Positions 1 through 10,600 of a stretch of 64,000 bases of DNA are shown here, piece after piece. Under the pieces are notes generated by a model. The model worked only from the letters and a program-made list of their open reading frames with translations. It made no database searches and was not told the origin of the DNA. The position numbers and the translations under genes are program-made. This DNA comes from Semisulcospira habei. Lineage: Eukaryota > Mollusca > Gastropoda > Semisulcospiridae. Where the stretch lies: positions 177,353,539-177,417,538 of the forward strand of contig BTPG01000005.1 in assembly GCA_036245525.1 (NCBI GenBank). Direction: 5' to 3'. Within the stretch, counting starts at the first letter, position 1. Every line of letters starts with the position of its first letter.

Positions 1-67
1 TGTAAGTACTATAATGTAGCTTGCATATGGCAGCACACATTTGAAGCTTTTAGCCTCAGTATGATAT
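1..67. mobile_element. Right half of hairpin MITE (type A), cut by window edge
   Basis: Positions 3-55 match the right arm of the type-A element at 1994-2221 (TAGCTTGCATATGGCAG and GAAGCTTTTAGCCTC in the same order). The left half would lie before the window. Confidence 0.7.
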
Positions 68-306
68 CAGGGTCAAAATGAATAAAGCTCAAACAAAGTT
101 CACCTTGAACAAAAAAGGCTGATGCAACATTTACTAATTGAGGTGTAATAGACATAATCGGCTGTGTGATGATGAACAAATGAGCTTTTGTGCATGACAC
201 GACATACGCGTGTTACATGCAACTGATGCAAAGACATGCAGCGGGACCTGCGGAGAAAATTTTCACAGCTGACTGACCTGACCAGTACACAAGTGGCCCT
301 TGGACT

Positions 307-643
307 CAAAGTGGCCACTATACAAAAGGCTAACATAGCAGCCGAGAATGACAAGAAGCGTTAACCATTATCATCAAAGAGGCCACTATACAAAAGGCTA
401 ACATAGCAGCCGAGAATGACAACAAGCGTTAACCATTATCATCAAAGTGGCCACTATACAAAAGGCTAACATAGCAGCCGAGAATGACAACAAGCGTTAA
501 CCATTATCATCAAAGTGGCCACTATACAAAAGGCTAATATAGCAGCCGATAATGACAAGCGTTAACCATTATCATCAAAGTGGCCACTATACAAAAGGCT
601 AACATAGCAGCCGAGAATGACAACAAGCGTTAACCATTATCAT
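307..643. repeat. 68-bp tandem array, five units
   Basis: Units beginning CAAAGTGGCCACTATAC start at 307, 375, 443, 511 and 576, with 68-bp spacing apart from one 3-bp deletion. Each unit ends in TTAACCATTATCAT, which is the first 14 bp of the hairpin MITE found at 1994-2221. A sixth unit (1940-2007) runs straight into that MITE. Confidence 0.95.
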
Positions 644-1934
644 TGTGATGAAGCTCTATGCTCGTGCATAGTGCTCATACATTAGGATTAGTACGGTACG
701 GTTTTTGTTAACGGTTTGTTTGTGCCGATAGTCCGGGTGGCATGAGGCTCCACGTGAAATCTCAGTGTAAGACATGGTTAGCACGGAGTTTTGGTGAGTT
801 CTGTTTAGTGAGTTCTAGGCAAAAGCTGTGTCTGTCAGAGGTCTAGTTTGGTTAGTGCGGGGCTAAACTGTCTGCTTGGACAGATGTGTTTGAGATACCT
901 AGCCCGCATTCAAAGCCTCTGAAGCCTAGAATTCAGGTATGTTTTTATATGTGTAGTATTGATAGTTGCTTAGTTAAAGACAGTATGCGCTGGTAAGAGT
1001 AATGTGGTTGTATAGCGGTGTTCCGGTTTGGTTTAGTTATGTTGGTTTAGAATTCAGTGAAGTAACCGGTGTTTTTGTATACAGTTGTTTACCGAGATAG
1101 ATAACTAAAGGAATGTGAGGTGTGTATGTCTAAGCCGCTATGAAGATAGTACGTGGTTGGTTAAGCATAGTTTTTTCCAGTGTATAGAGTAGTGTATAGC
1201 AAGAGTGTTAGGCTGTAGTCTGTTTCAAGATAGTGACAGAGATATGGGGGTGTTACGGAAGTAGACAGTTTATGAAGCACGTGTGTGTGTGTGAATGAAC
1301 GTGTGAGTTATTTGTATCAGCCAGGTTACGTGACGTTTCTCATTGATCCAATATGTTGTGTGTTTAGCAAGTGTTACGTTGGGACTTTTGTTGTCGTATT
1401 CAGAGTACTTGTAAAGAGGGAGCGACGGACGCCGAGACGTCGAGTCACCAAACCTAACGTGAGGTCATCACCCCTCCAGCTCGTCACTCAGGGAGTGAAG
1501 CGACCGGGACCGAGACACCCGAGTCAAAGCGAGAACTGCGCTACAGTACGAGTACGAGGACGTCCGTGTTACAGACAGGACGGCAGGAAGAAGCGTACAA
1601 CGAAGGACTTTCACGCCTAGACGTGAGAAGGACCAACGTAACCAGGCAATAACATCAAACAGGTTTGAGACAGTGTGAAACCAAAGCCTAGCCTGGCCGA
1701 GATAGTGTGTGATGTGCATGTGATTTGGATGCAGTGGGGAAGGTGGAGTGTATATAGTCTGATAATCTTTTAAGCGTTTCTTTTCTTGTATATTGAGTAT
1801 AAAAGTCACTTTAGAAAAGGAGCCCATGTGTTTGTTTTACCGCATGAATGCGCCCGTCTGAGTCAGTGGCAGTGTATGCGTCTGTTGCGTGAGAGTCGGT
1901 ACGTGCGACTGTGGGCAAGTCTGCGTGCGTTACA
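644..1934 (+). mobile_element. Solo LTR, 1291 bp
   Basis: The segment begins TGTGATGAAG and ends GCGTTACA (TG...CA), is flanked on both sides by the 5-bp duplication ATCAT (639-643 and 1935-1939), and interrupts an otherwise continuous 68-bp tandem array. A TATAAAAG box lies at 1798-1805. No internal coding region is present, so this is a recombination remnant of an LTR retrotransposon. Clade is not assignable from the LTR alone. Confidence 0.82.
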
Positions 1935-1993
1935 ATCATCAAAGTGGCCACTATACAAAAGCCTAACATAGCAGCTGAGAATGACAACAAGCG

Positions 1994-2221
1994 TTAACCA
2001 TTATCATTTGGAATACACCAGCGTGGCAAATAAGTTTGACTAAAATAGTTCAAGGGCAGTGCCAGAATAGCTTGGCGCCTCTAGGCCCCAAGCAAGCTAT
2101 TCTGGCACCACCCTTGAGCTAAAGCCATTGGTCTATATCCTTATCTGTAAGTACTATAATGTAGCTTGCATATGGCAGTGTACAAATTTGAAGCTTTTAG
2201 CCTCAGTATGATATGGGTTAA
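1994..2221. mobile_element. Hairpin MITE, type A, TTAA to TTAA
   Basis: TTAA at both ends, and a central hairpin at 2049-2118 whose left arm CAGAATAGCTTGGCGCC pairs with a slightly disrupted right arm. Copies with the same outer arms occur at 4328-4562 and 49849-50069. Confidence 0.85.
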
Positions 2222-2407
2222 ATGCAGTTGGCCAATGAATAAAAGGTCGTTGTATAGTAAAAAATGAACGCGAGTAAATAGGTGCTCACTTTGAACAGGT
2301 GGCCGCTACAGACAGGTGCCCTAGGGCAGGTTTGACTGTGAAGAAAATGGCCTTTCAAAAACAAAACAAAAAAAATCTGTTTCAAAGGAAACTTTATGGA
2401 GGCACCA

Positions 2408-2612
2408 TTAACCCTCTTAAGCCCAAGGCCCCATTTCAAAATTTTGGAGTTGTCACCTGACAACTACGTACCAGGATGGACTGTGATCATTCAAGGGCAG
2501 TGCCAGGTTAGCTTGGCGCCAACAGGCGCCAAGCTAATCTGGCACTACCCTTGAATGATCACGGTCCATCCCTCTCCTGCAGTATGGTCTTGGGGCTAAA
2601 TAAATGGGTTAA
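2408..2612. mobile_element. Hairpin MITE, type B
   Basis: TTAA at 2408-2411 and 2609-2612. A long stem (about 2474-2571) runs from GGATGGACTGTGATCATTC to its near-exact complement, with the shared GCTTGGCGCC core at the apex. Type B arms carry AACCC...AGCCC at the ends. Confidence 0.85.
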
Positions 2613-2680
2613 AGCTATTCTGACACCACCCATCCATACCTTTATCCTAGTACGTCAGGGCTGAATGGGTTAAGCTCATC
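2609..2680. mobile_element. Right-half remnant of a hairpin MITE
   Basis: AAAGCTATTCTGACACCACC followed by CGTCAGGGCTGAATGGGTTA is the right half of a hairpin element whose left arm is missing. It abuts the previous copy at a shared TTAA. Confidence 0.65.
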
Positions 2681-2686
2681 TAACCC

Positions 2687-2897
2687 ACTTAGCCTCAAAG
2701 CCACATTTCCAAAACTTTGTAGGTGTCACCTAACAACTATGTACCAGTTGCAGCAGATGTATCGACCGTGATAATTCAAGGGCAGTGTCAGATTAGCATG
2801 GCGCCTGTCGGCGCCAAGCTAATCTGGCACTGCCCTTGAATTATCATGGTCAATCCATCTCCTGCTGTAGGGCGTCAGGGCTGAATGGGTCAAGGCT
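2687..2897. mobile_element. Hairpin MITE, type B
   Basis: Begins TAACCCACTTAGCC, ends GGCTGAATGGGTCAA, with a stem at about 2762-2855 containing TTCAAGGGCAGTGTCAG and its complement around GGCGCCTGTCGGCGCC. Confidence 0.85.
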
Positions 2898-3183
2898 GCA
2901 TTACAGCTCAGGAGAGAGATCAACTGTGGCAGTTCATCAGAGGTGCCTGTATGCGCAAAGCCTTTCTAGGATCACCTTAGATCTAACTGTCATGGTCGGT
3001 TGGTAGGATCAAACTAACCACTCACTCTTCTGTGACTATGGACGCATTGGGCTGCATGGATTACATCAGAGTGCCTAAAGGCCATCGGGCTGATGTCAGC
3101 CATGGTTGGCCCATGCATGGTGTGCAAGCCGAACTGTCGCAAACATCCGCCCAATGTCATTTTGCGTACTGGAGACTACTCAC
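2898..3183. other. Intron 9 sequence, no feature recognised
   Basis: Start of the intron following exon 9. I see no exon, repeat or RNA gene in this stretch. Confidence 0.5.
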
Positions 3184-3386
3184 TTTTCTGCTACTAAGGA
3201 CACGAGGGGCACGCAGTCTTCCCAGATGGCCAGGCATCCGTCCACCTTGCCCACTTCCTCTAAGATGTGCCTGGCAATGTCCTCTGCGTGCTGCCTGTCC
3301 TCTGTGTGATCTGTGATGTCGTGATACATGAAGTGGAACACCTCTTTCTGGGCAAAGTGGTTTGCGTCTGAATCCACCAGAATTAC
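3184..3386 (-). CDS. carns1: carns1-like exon 9
   Basis: Acceptor CTCCTACAG|GTAATT, donor GCAGAAAA|GTGAGT, 203 nt, phase 0 in and 2 out. It encodes VILVDSDANHFAQKEVFHF, DITDHTEDRQHAEDIARH and VDGCLAIWEDCVPLVSLVA, aligning in order with the pre-ATP-grasp Rossmann-like region of CARNS1. I see no following exon in 1-3183, so the gene continues beyond the window start. Confidence 0.88.
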
Positions 3387-4589
3387 CTGTAGGAGGAGCA
3401 TTTTTTGTTCAGACTTTTTAATACCGCAGTGCACCTTCAGCTAAAATGCTGATCTGCCTACATGTATTTTGTTGCATGTGGGTTCCAGGGAAGAAGAAAT
3501 AATTAATATGTTAAGTATCTTGCAAAAATGGTGGATCATGGTATATGTGAACATTTTCTCTTTCTTTCCAACTGAAGGAGATTCAACCCCCCCCCCCCCC
3601 CCCCCCCCCCCCCCACCAACACACACTCTCACACCCTCAAATACACACATATCTTCAATTCAGGCCAATCCCAGGCTTTTTTTCTTCTTAGTAAAGAATC
3701 CCACACCCAGTAAGCAAAGGTCTACAATGGCCGCAGTGGGCCCGTGCATGGATGTGCGCGGCCCACTGTAGCTGTCGTGGGGCCAAGGATGCCAGGCTTT
3801 CACCTTCACGCCATAGTCCCTGGAGTCTTGCCACAGCTTCCTCTTGCTGAAGCCACCGGCACCGACCACCACCAGCTTCTTGTCCTTCATAAGGAACTTC
3901 TGGGAGCGTGCGATGGCTGTCTGCACCCACGTCCGTGCCGCCATGCCGCGATCCTCTACGTTCATCCACTCGTACACTGATGACACCCAGAGGCAGTCCT
4001 GTGCGTTTACTTCAATCACCACCGGGGTTACAACGTGGTTGCGCCGCGTAAACACATAGTCAATGCCTGTGTGGGAAAATCAACTCAGCCCTGTAGTGCA
4101 TGCAGCCACTGGTACACGTACTGTAAATAGTACCAAAGGGTTGCCTGCACCAGATTACATGGTCTTTGCATGTGATAGCCACTGGTACATGTACTGTAAA
4201 TAGTACCAGAGGGTTGCCTGCACCAGAACACATGGTCTCTGCATGTGAAAGACGGTTAACCCGTTCAGTGCCAGCTGACGCAGTCTCTTCGTTAATTCAA
4301 GACCAAAAAACCCTAGATGTCCTAGGAATATGGATATATAACCCTTATCATTCGGAATACACCAGTGTGTGAAAAAAGTTTGAATAAAATAGTTCAAGGG
4401 TAGCGCCAGAATAGCTTGGCGCCTCTAGGCGCCAAGCTATTCTGGCACTACCCTTGAACTAAAGCCATTGTTCTATATCTTTATCTCAAAGTACTACAAT
4501 GTAGCTTGCATATGGCAGTGTACAAATTTGAAGCTTTTAGCCTCAGTATGATATGGATTAAAGCGGTATAGATTCCGGATGAGCAGTTG

Positions 4590-4628
<39 letters not shown>

Positions 4629-7600
4629 CTCATGAGGATCTATGCCTCTTGCTGACACCGCTTTGAGTTCATGTCCTTGGGAGGGCTGGAGCTCTTTGGC
4701 ATTAAAGTAATAGATCAAGAAACACAGTCTGCTTCAACTGGCAGTTCAACCGTGCTGAATAGTAATGTTTTCCAGGTAAAATTTTCGATTCAGCCCATAT
4801 GGGCCAAATACAAAAATTTACCTGGAAAAAATGACCTCAACCCTCCTTTGCTCTGAGCGGATCCTGCTTTTCTCTGAGGGGTCACAACTCTTTACTTTGT
4901 GCATTCACATTGTTTAGTTTTTTGCAGCTGTTGTTTATATTTCCAAGAGCGAGGAAGCAAACCTTCAGCGAATGCTTCAAGTACACATTTCTAGTGAGCA
5001 AAAACTTGTAGTGGTCCAGTAGCATGGAATCATGACTTAGCTGAAAGAAAACAGCACTGAAAGCATGGGTGTATAAGAGAAACAACAAAAATAGTGTAAT
5101 AAGAAATGCGCCCTAACTTGCAATTGGAGATACATGTACATAAATATATTATTCTAATGTGCGCCACCCCCCCACCCCCCTTCCCCCAACTGCTGCAGCT
5201 TATAGATGATCCATGCCTCTTGCAGATGGTGGGAATAACTTTGCCTGAGCTTTCAGTACCAGGCTTTCATAGACTACAGAGATAATAATAATAATGTACA
5301 TTTATATAGCGCTTAACCTCCAAATAAATGGTGCTCTAAGTGCTTTACAAGATAAAATCACTATTTCACTATTTGTGGTACGTGAGTCATTGTCTAAAGC
5401 GTGTGCATGCGTGCACGAGTTGTGAGTGCGCGCTTAGAGTTATAATTATTATAAGATAAGTGCATTATAAATACCGTAATTATTATTATTATTATTAAAA
5501 AATCACAGAACAAAAAGTACAAGAAAGAAAATGCTACAATAAATGTTACAAAAACTAAAGGGACACATATCAAAAGCTCACACTCACATATACAGACACA
5601 CCTTTACAAGAACAGTTACTGCCAAAGATTGCTAACGCACTGAAAATGCATCTAACTATATGCATAAGAAAACAGATAGGTCTTGAGCAGTGATTTAAAA
5701 GCAGACAGAGTTGGGGCATGTCACATAGGCTGGAAGGCCGTTCCAGGTGACTAGACCGAAATAAAAAAAGGCACGCTGGCCCTGGCTAGACTTCTTTCAC
5801 CTAGGAACCCTGAAAATATGCGTGTCTGATGCTGAATGTAGAGATCTTGAAAACATGTATATATGAAGCAGGTTGGACAAATATGGGGGAGCAGAACCGG
5901 TAATAGTATTGTAACAAATAACAGATACCTTGTACACAATTTTTTGAGATACAGGCAGCCATTGCAGGTCAACAAGTAAGGGTGTTATGTGCTCACGTTT
6001 CGGTACTCTGCAAATTAGTCAGGCAGAGAAGTTCATAACTCTTTGAAGTTTATCAAGAAGATTCTGAGGAAAAAAAGGGAATTACAAAAATCAATGCGTG
6101 AAAGAACAAGGGAGGTAACAAGCGTTTTAGTTGTTTGGGTAGTGAGGTGTCCAATCGAACTGATCTTTCTCAATTCAAAGAAGAGATAACTCAAGCCAGC
6201 AAAAGAGAAACCCTAACCCTAACCCTGCGACTGAGGCAGTATTATGAGGATCTATGCACCTTTCAAATTTTAAGTTACAATGCCAGGCGGTCTCCACTGA
6301 TTAGTGATGCCTCATGTAGATGGTGGGAACTGTTTTGCTTCAGCTTTCGGTAACAGGCACTCACAGACTGTAAAGTTTATCTTGAGTCAGCAAGATTGAT
6401 TCGTATAAGCCCCTGAACCGCAGGAGCATTATGAGAATCTATGCTGTTTGCAAATTTAGAGCCACACGGCCAGGCGTTCTCTACTAATTAGCATGCCTTT
6501 TTGTAGATGGTGGACATCTGTCAAGAAATAGCCACTTGTGGCCTATTTCCTGATCTATTGTGACCCTTCACCTTTTCAAGGGGTCATCCAAATTAGTATG
6601 TATAGAGAGGTCTTACCATTAGGTATCTTTGTATCAAGTTTGGTTTGAAGTTAAAAATAGTAGAGAAAACATTTTTGGGTCAAAATATGGCAATTTTTTT
6701 TTACCTATTTCCTGATCCCTTGTGACCTTGACCTTTGAGAAAGGTCACTGAAATTGGTATGTTTAGAAAGGTCTTGCCACAAAGTATCTTTGGGCCAAGT
6801 TTGAAGACTGTGGCTTAAATAGTCTCCGAGAAAATGCCAACGTTAAAGTTTACCACAGACAATGGGCGGATGATCACTGGCCCAGAAAATAGACTAACTT
6901 TTGCTTTGCAGGTGACACAAAAAACCCAACATAACCTCAACAAACAAACAATAAAGTCAAAGTCTGACCAATAGTTTCTGTTTGCGCGTTGGGACCCCCC
7001 TTCTCATCATCCGATAGTTCAAGTTCCTTTTCCATCAGCCTGAGGAGCAGTCTCTCAGCCCCCCGCTTCATCACCGCTCGTATCTCTTTCTGCTGCACGG
7101 GGTCCGGGATGCCCCACTTACGCAGCATCAGCTCCAGGGTGATGGGTACTGTGCTCAGGCCTCCGATTGGCTTGCGGCCATCACCAATACCACATAGAAT
7201 CTGCAGCAGGGAAAATGAGTTGCAAAAGGGCAGGAAAAGAAAGGGAACTGATGTCAGAAACACTGGTTTGCAGCACTACGGATTAACCCATTCCTGAGGT
7301 TTAGTTTCTTAAAATTTGCTTAGTGATCCGTGAAGGCTACATTACAAATTAGGAGATGGATCAACAGTGTTAGTTCACGGGTGGTGCCAGAGTATTTTGG
7401 CGCCCTAAGGCACCAAGCTATTCTGGCACCACCCTTTAACTGACATAGTCAATTTTGTTTCAAACAATGGATGCATCAGGATGAAAAGGGTTAAACCCAT
7501 GGCAGCATTTCCAAAAGTGTAGGCATCACCTAATGACTGTGTACCAGCTGCCAGAGATGCATTGACCTTAATAGTTCAAGGGTAGTGCCAGATTGGCTTG

Positions 7601-10600
7601 GCGCCTGATAGTCGATTCATATCCTGCTGTAGTGCATCAGACTCAATGGGTTAACCCACTCAGCCTGGCATACTGTGAAAAGAGATCGACCAAGACATTT
7701 CAAGGGCGACACCAGAATAATAGCCTGGGTACCAAGCATTCTGTCATGACCCCTGAACTGTACAACCTCCTATACACCATACCTGTCAAGTTTAATTGAA
7801 AATGGGAAATCTATAGATTTTTTGCGGCCTTCTTTTTTTGCGGCGTCACAGCGTTTTCTAACAGCTACCAGCATAAAAAGTGTGCAAACCTTATATTTAG
7901 ATTATTACCGTTGTCTGTGCGTTTGTTTCATTTTTACAATAAATTCACACAGCACCATTAAATATTCCATTTTATGTGAAAATGAATTAATTCACATTTC
8001 TGAATCCGACACTGCTACCTGATGTGCACACAGTAAAACTAGAACATGCAATAAAAGAGCACATCTCCAGTAACACTGACACCCTTCAAGAAAATTTCAA
8101 TATTGAGACTAAAATGACTTTCCTTACATTCATTATATTCAAGTTCTTCTGAACTGATTGGAAAGGCCATGCGTGCAGTTTATATGTCTGCCTACTGCTA
8201 CCTGCGTCTGGAATAGGCTCTCTGTAAGACCAAACTGAGACAAAGAACAAAAAAGGCAAAGCCATTATGGCTCACGTATATGACCTATTTACATATGTGT
8301 GACCTTTGTGACAATAAGTAAAGAACTGGCTTTTTCACCAGCAAAGTCCATGTTTTCTGAAAATGTAAGCATTTTTCACACATCTGTCAACCCCTCCCCC
8401 TCCCTGTTACCCTTGACCTTTGTAATGAGTCAACTAAATTAGTATGCATAGGAAGGTCTTATCATCAGCTACCTTTGTGCCAAATTTGAAGGAAAAATTG
8501 TCAAAAATGTTGATAATCCCTACAATTTTAACAATAATTTGCATTTTACACACACTTGCCGGCCTCTTGTGACCCTTGATTTTTCCAAGGGGTCATCCAA
8601 ATTAGTATGCATAGATAGGTCTTACATCAGGTATCTCTGTACCAAATTTGTTTTGAAGTTGTGAATAGTATTTGAGAACAAACATCTTTTGTCAAAAAAT
8701 GGATATTTTTTACTTATTTCCTGAGCTCTTGTGACCCTTGACCTTTCAGAGGGATCAACCAAATTAGTGTGCACAGGAAGGTCTTCCCATCAGGTATCTC
8801 TGTAGCAAGTTTGGGTCTTAAGTTGTGAATAGTATTTGAGAAAAAAACATCTTTTGTCAAAATATGGCTATTTTGGACCTATTTTCTGAGCTCTTGTGAC
8901 CCTTAACCTTTCGGAAGACTTAACAGGTATATGCATGGTTATAGTGACTGTAAACAGCAGGTGGCCATTTATGAGAGACTCGATGGAAATGGACCTATGT
9001 GTGCTCGAGACACTCAGGAATATATGGATGATGTATCTGTACTTTCTATACCAAATTGGGACTTACATTTTGACAAAGAAGTACCCAACGGAGAAAGAAA
9101 CACGGGTACAACACAATTTATTAATATTTCAGGTAAATACCCTTTGTCAAAATAGACAAACAAACAAACAGAGAGATTAGCCGCTACTTATCTTCATTGG
9201 CAGAAGGAATGTTGCGACAAACAAACAAACAGAGAGATTAGCCGCTACTTATCTTCATTGGCAGAAGGAATGTGGCAACAAACAAACAGAGAGATTAGCC
9301 GCTACTTATCTTCATTGGCAGAAGGAATGTGGCAACATTCCTTCTGCCAATGAAGATAAGTAGCGGCTAATCTCTCTGTTTGTTTGTTTGTCTATTTTGA
9401 CAAAGGGTATTTACCCGAAATATTAATAAATTGTGTTGTACCCATCTTTTCTAAGCGTGTTTCTTTCTCCGTTGGGTACTTCTTTGCATATTACACGCTT
9501 GGCAGTCACCTTTTTGGTCTGGATTGCTTTTTTTACATTTTGACGTTTCTATGAAGTGTGATATATAGCCTAGTGACGCCGATGTTTCATCATCATTTCT
9601 GTGAAAGAAAATAAACTAGTGTTTGTGTTTATGCATCATGGCTGCTTAACAACTGTAGCAAGTCATTAATTTTACTGACTGGCTCTAACTTCCCTCAAAT
9701 TGAGGGTCTAATTTCAGGTTACTACTGAGCTGTGTTTTGCTCTGAAAAACTCACCTGCGTGACTTGTGCTCCATTCTGAGGGGTTCTGCTGGCAATCACT
9801 CTTGCCCTCAGTCCAAGGTAAATGCCTGGAACAAGCAGAAGAAAAAAAACACACAGTAGGAGTTATTCTTTAATTCAGTCAGGTTTGTATGGTTAGCAGT
9901 GTCCCTTGACTTTAATTCAGTCAGGTTTGTATGGTTGGCAGTGTCCTTTGACTTTAATTCAGTCGGGTTTGTATGGTTGGCAGTGTCCCTTGACTTTAAT
10001 TCAGTCAGGTTTGTATGGTTGGCAGTGTCCCTTGACTTTAATTCAGTTGGCAGTGTCCCTTGACATTGAGAATCTTTAACCATGACAATTGCATTGGTAA
10101 AGTGCAAGCAAAATTAAATGACTGAAAACAGTCCACGACTACGTCTTATTTCAGTTCTAACTCAAGACTCCAATTGATTTGCTGGAATGTGAGCGTGCGC
10201 TATTCTCAGTTTCTGTCTCCTTTTTCCAGCAGAGCAGTCTGTTTATATTTGCTGTCAACGCGTCTAATACACTGTGGAAGGCAGTCACTGAATCAGCTCG
10301 CCCAACTACTTCTATGTAAGGACCAGTATAATGATAGAGGCAGGCAAGACCCATGATTCTCATCGAGCTTTCGCATCTGCGGGCACCATGAAGATCTATG
10401 CTTATTCCAGACAGGAGGTGCGTATCATTAAGTGTATCTAGAACAGTGTGATAGTGGCCCTTTCTACAGATAAGAAAAGGCATAAATGCTCAGGAGTCCG
10501 TCATGCAAGTTACAGGATCGTGATTGATGAGAATCTGTGCCTAAGTGTTGATTTTTCGTTCACACAATTTTAAATTCCATGTGGAGTGGGGGAGGGGGAG

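Noticed and set aside
307..643. Regular repeats resembling a CRISPR array
   Set aside because: Direct head-to-tail 68-bp tandem units without unique spacers, in eukaryotic DNA; explained as amplification of a MITE junction.
1285..1620. Arg-rich 111-codon plus-strand frame
   Set aside because: Lies inside the solo LTR, with no recognised domain; LTRs are non-coding in general.
3688..3803. Downstream extension of exon 8 in the same frame
   Set aside because: A good AAG|GTGAAAG donor at 3804 and phase plus homology with exon 9 place the boundary there; the extension runs into intron sequence.
6211..6228. Interstitial telomere
   Set aside because: Only three CCCTAA units; too short to support a telomeric origin.
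9808..10107. Repetitive 99-codon frame with TELKSRDTANHTN units
   Set aside because: Artefact of a 42-bp intronic minisatellite whose length is a multiple of three.
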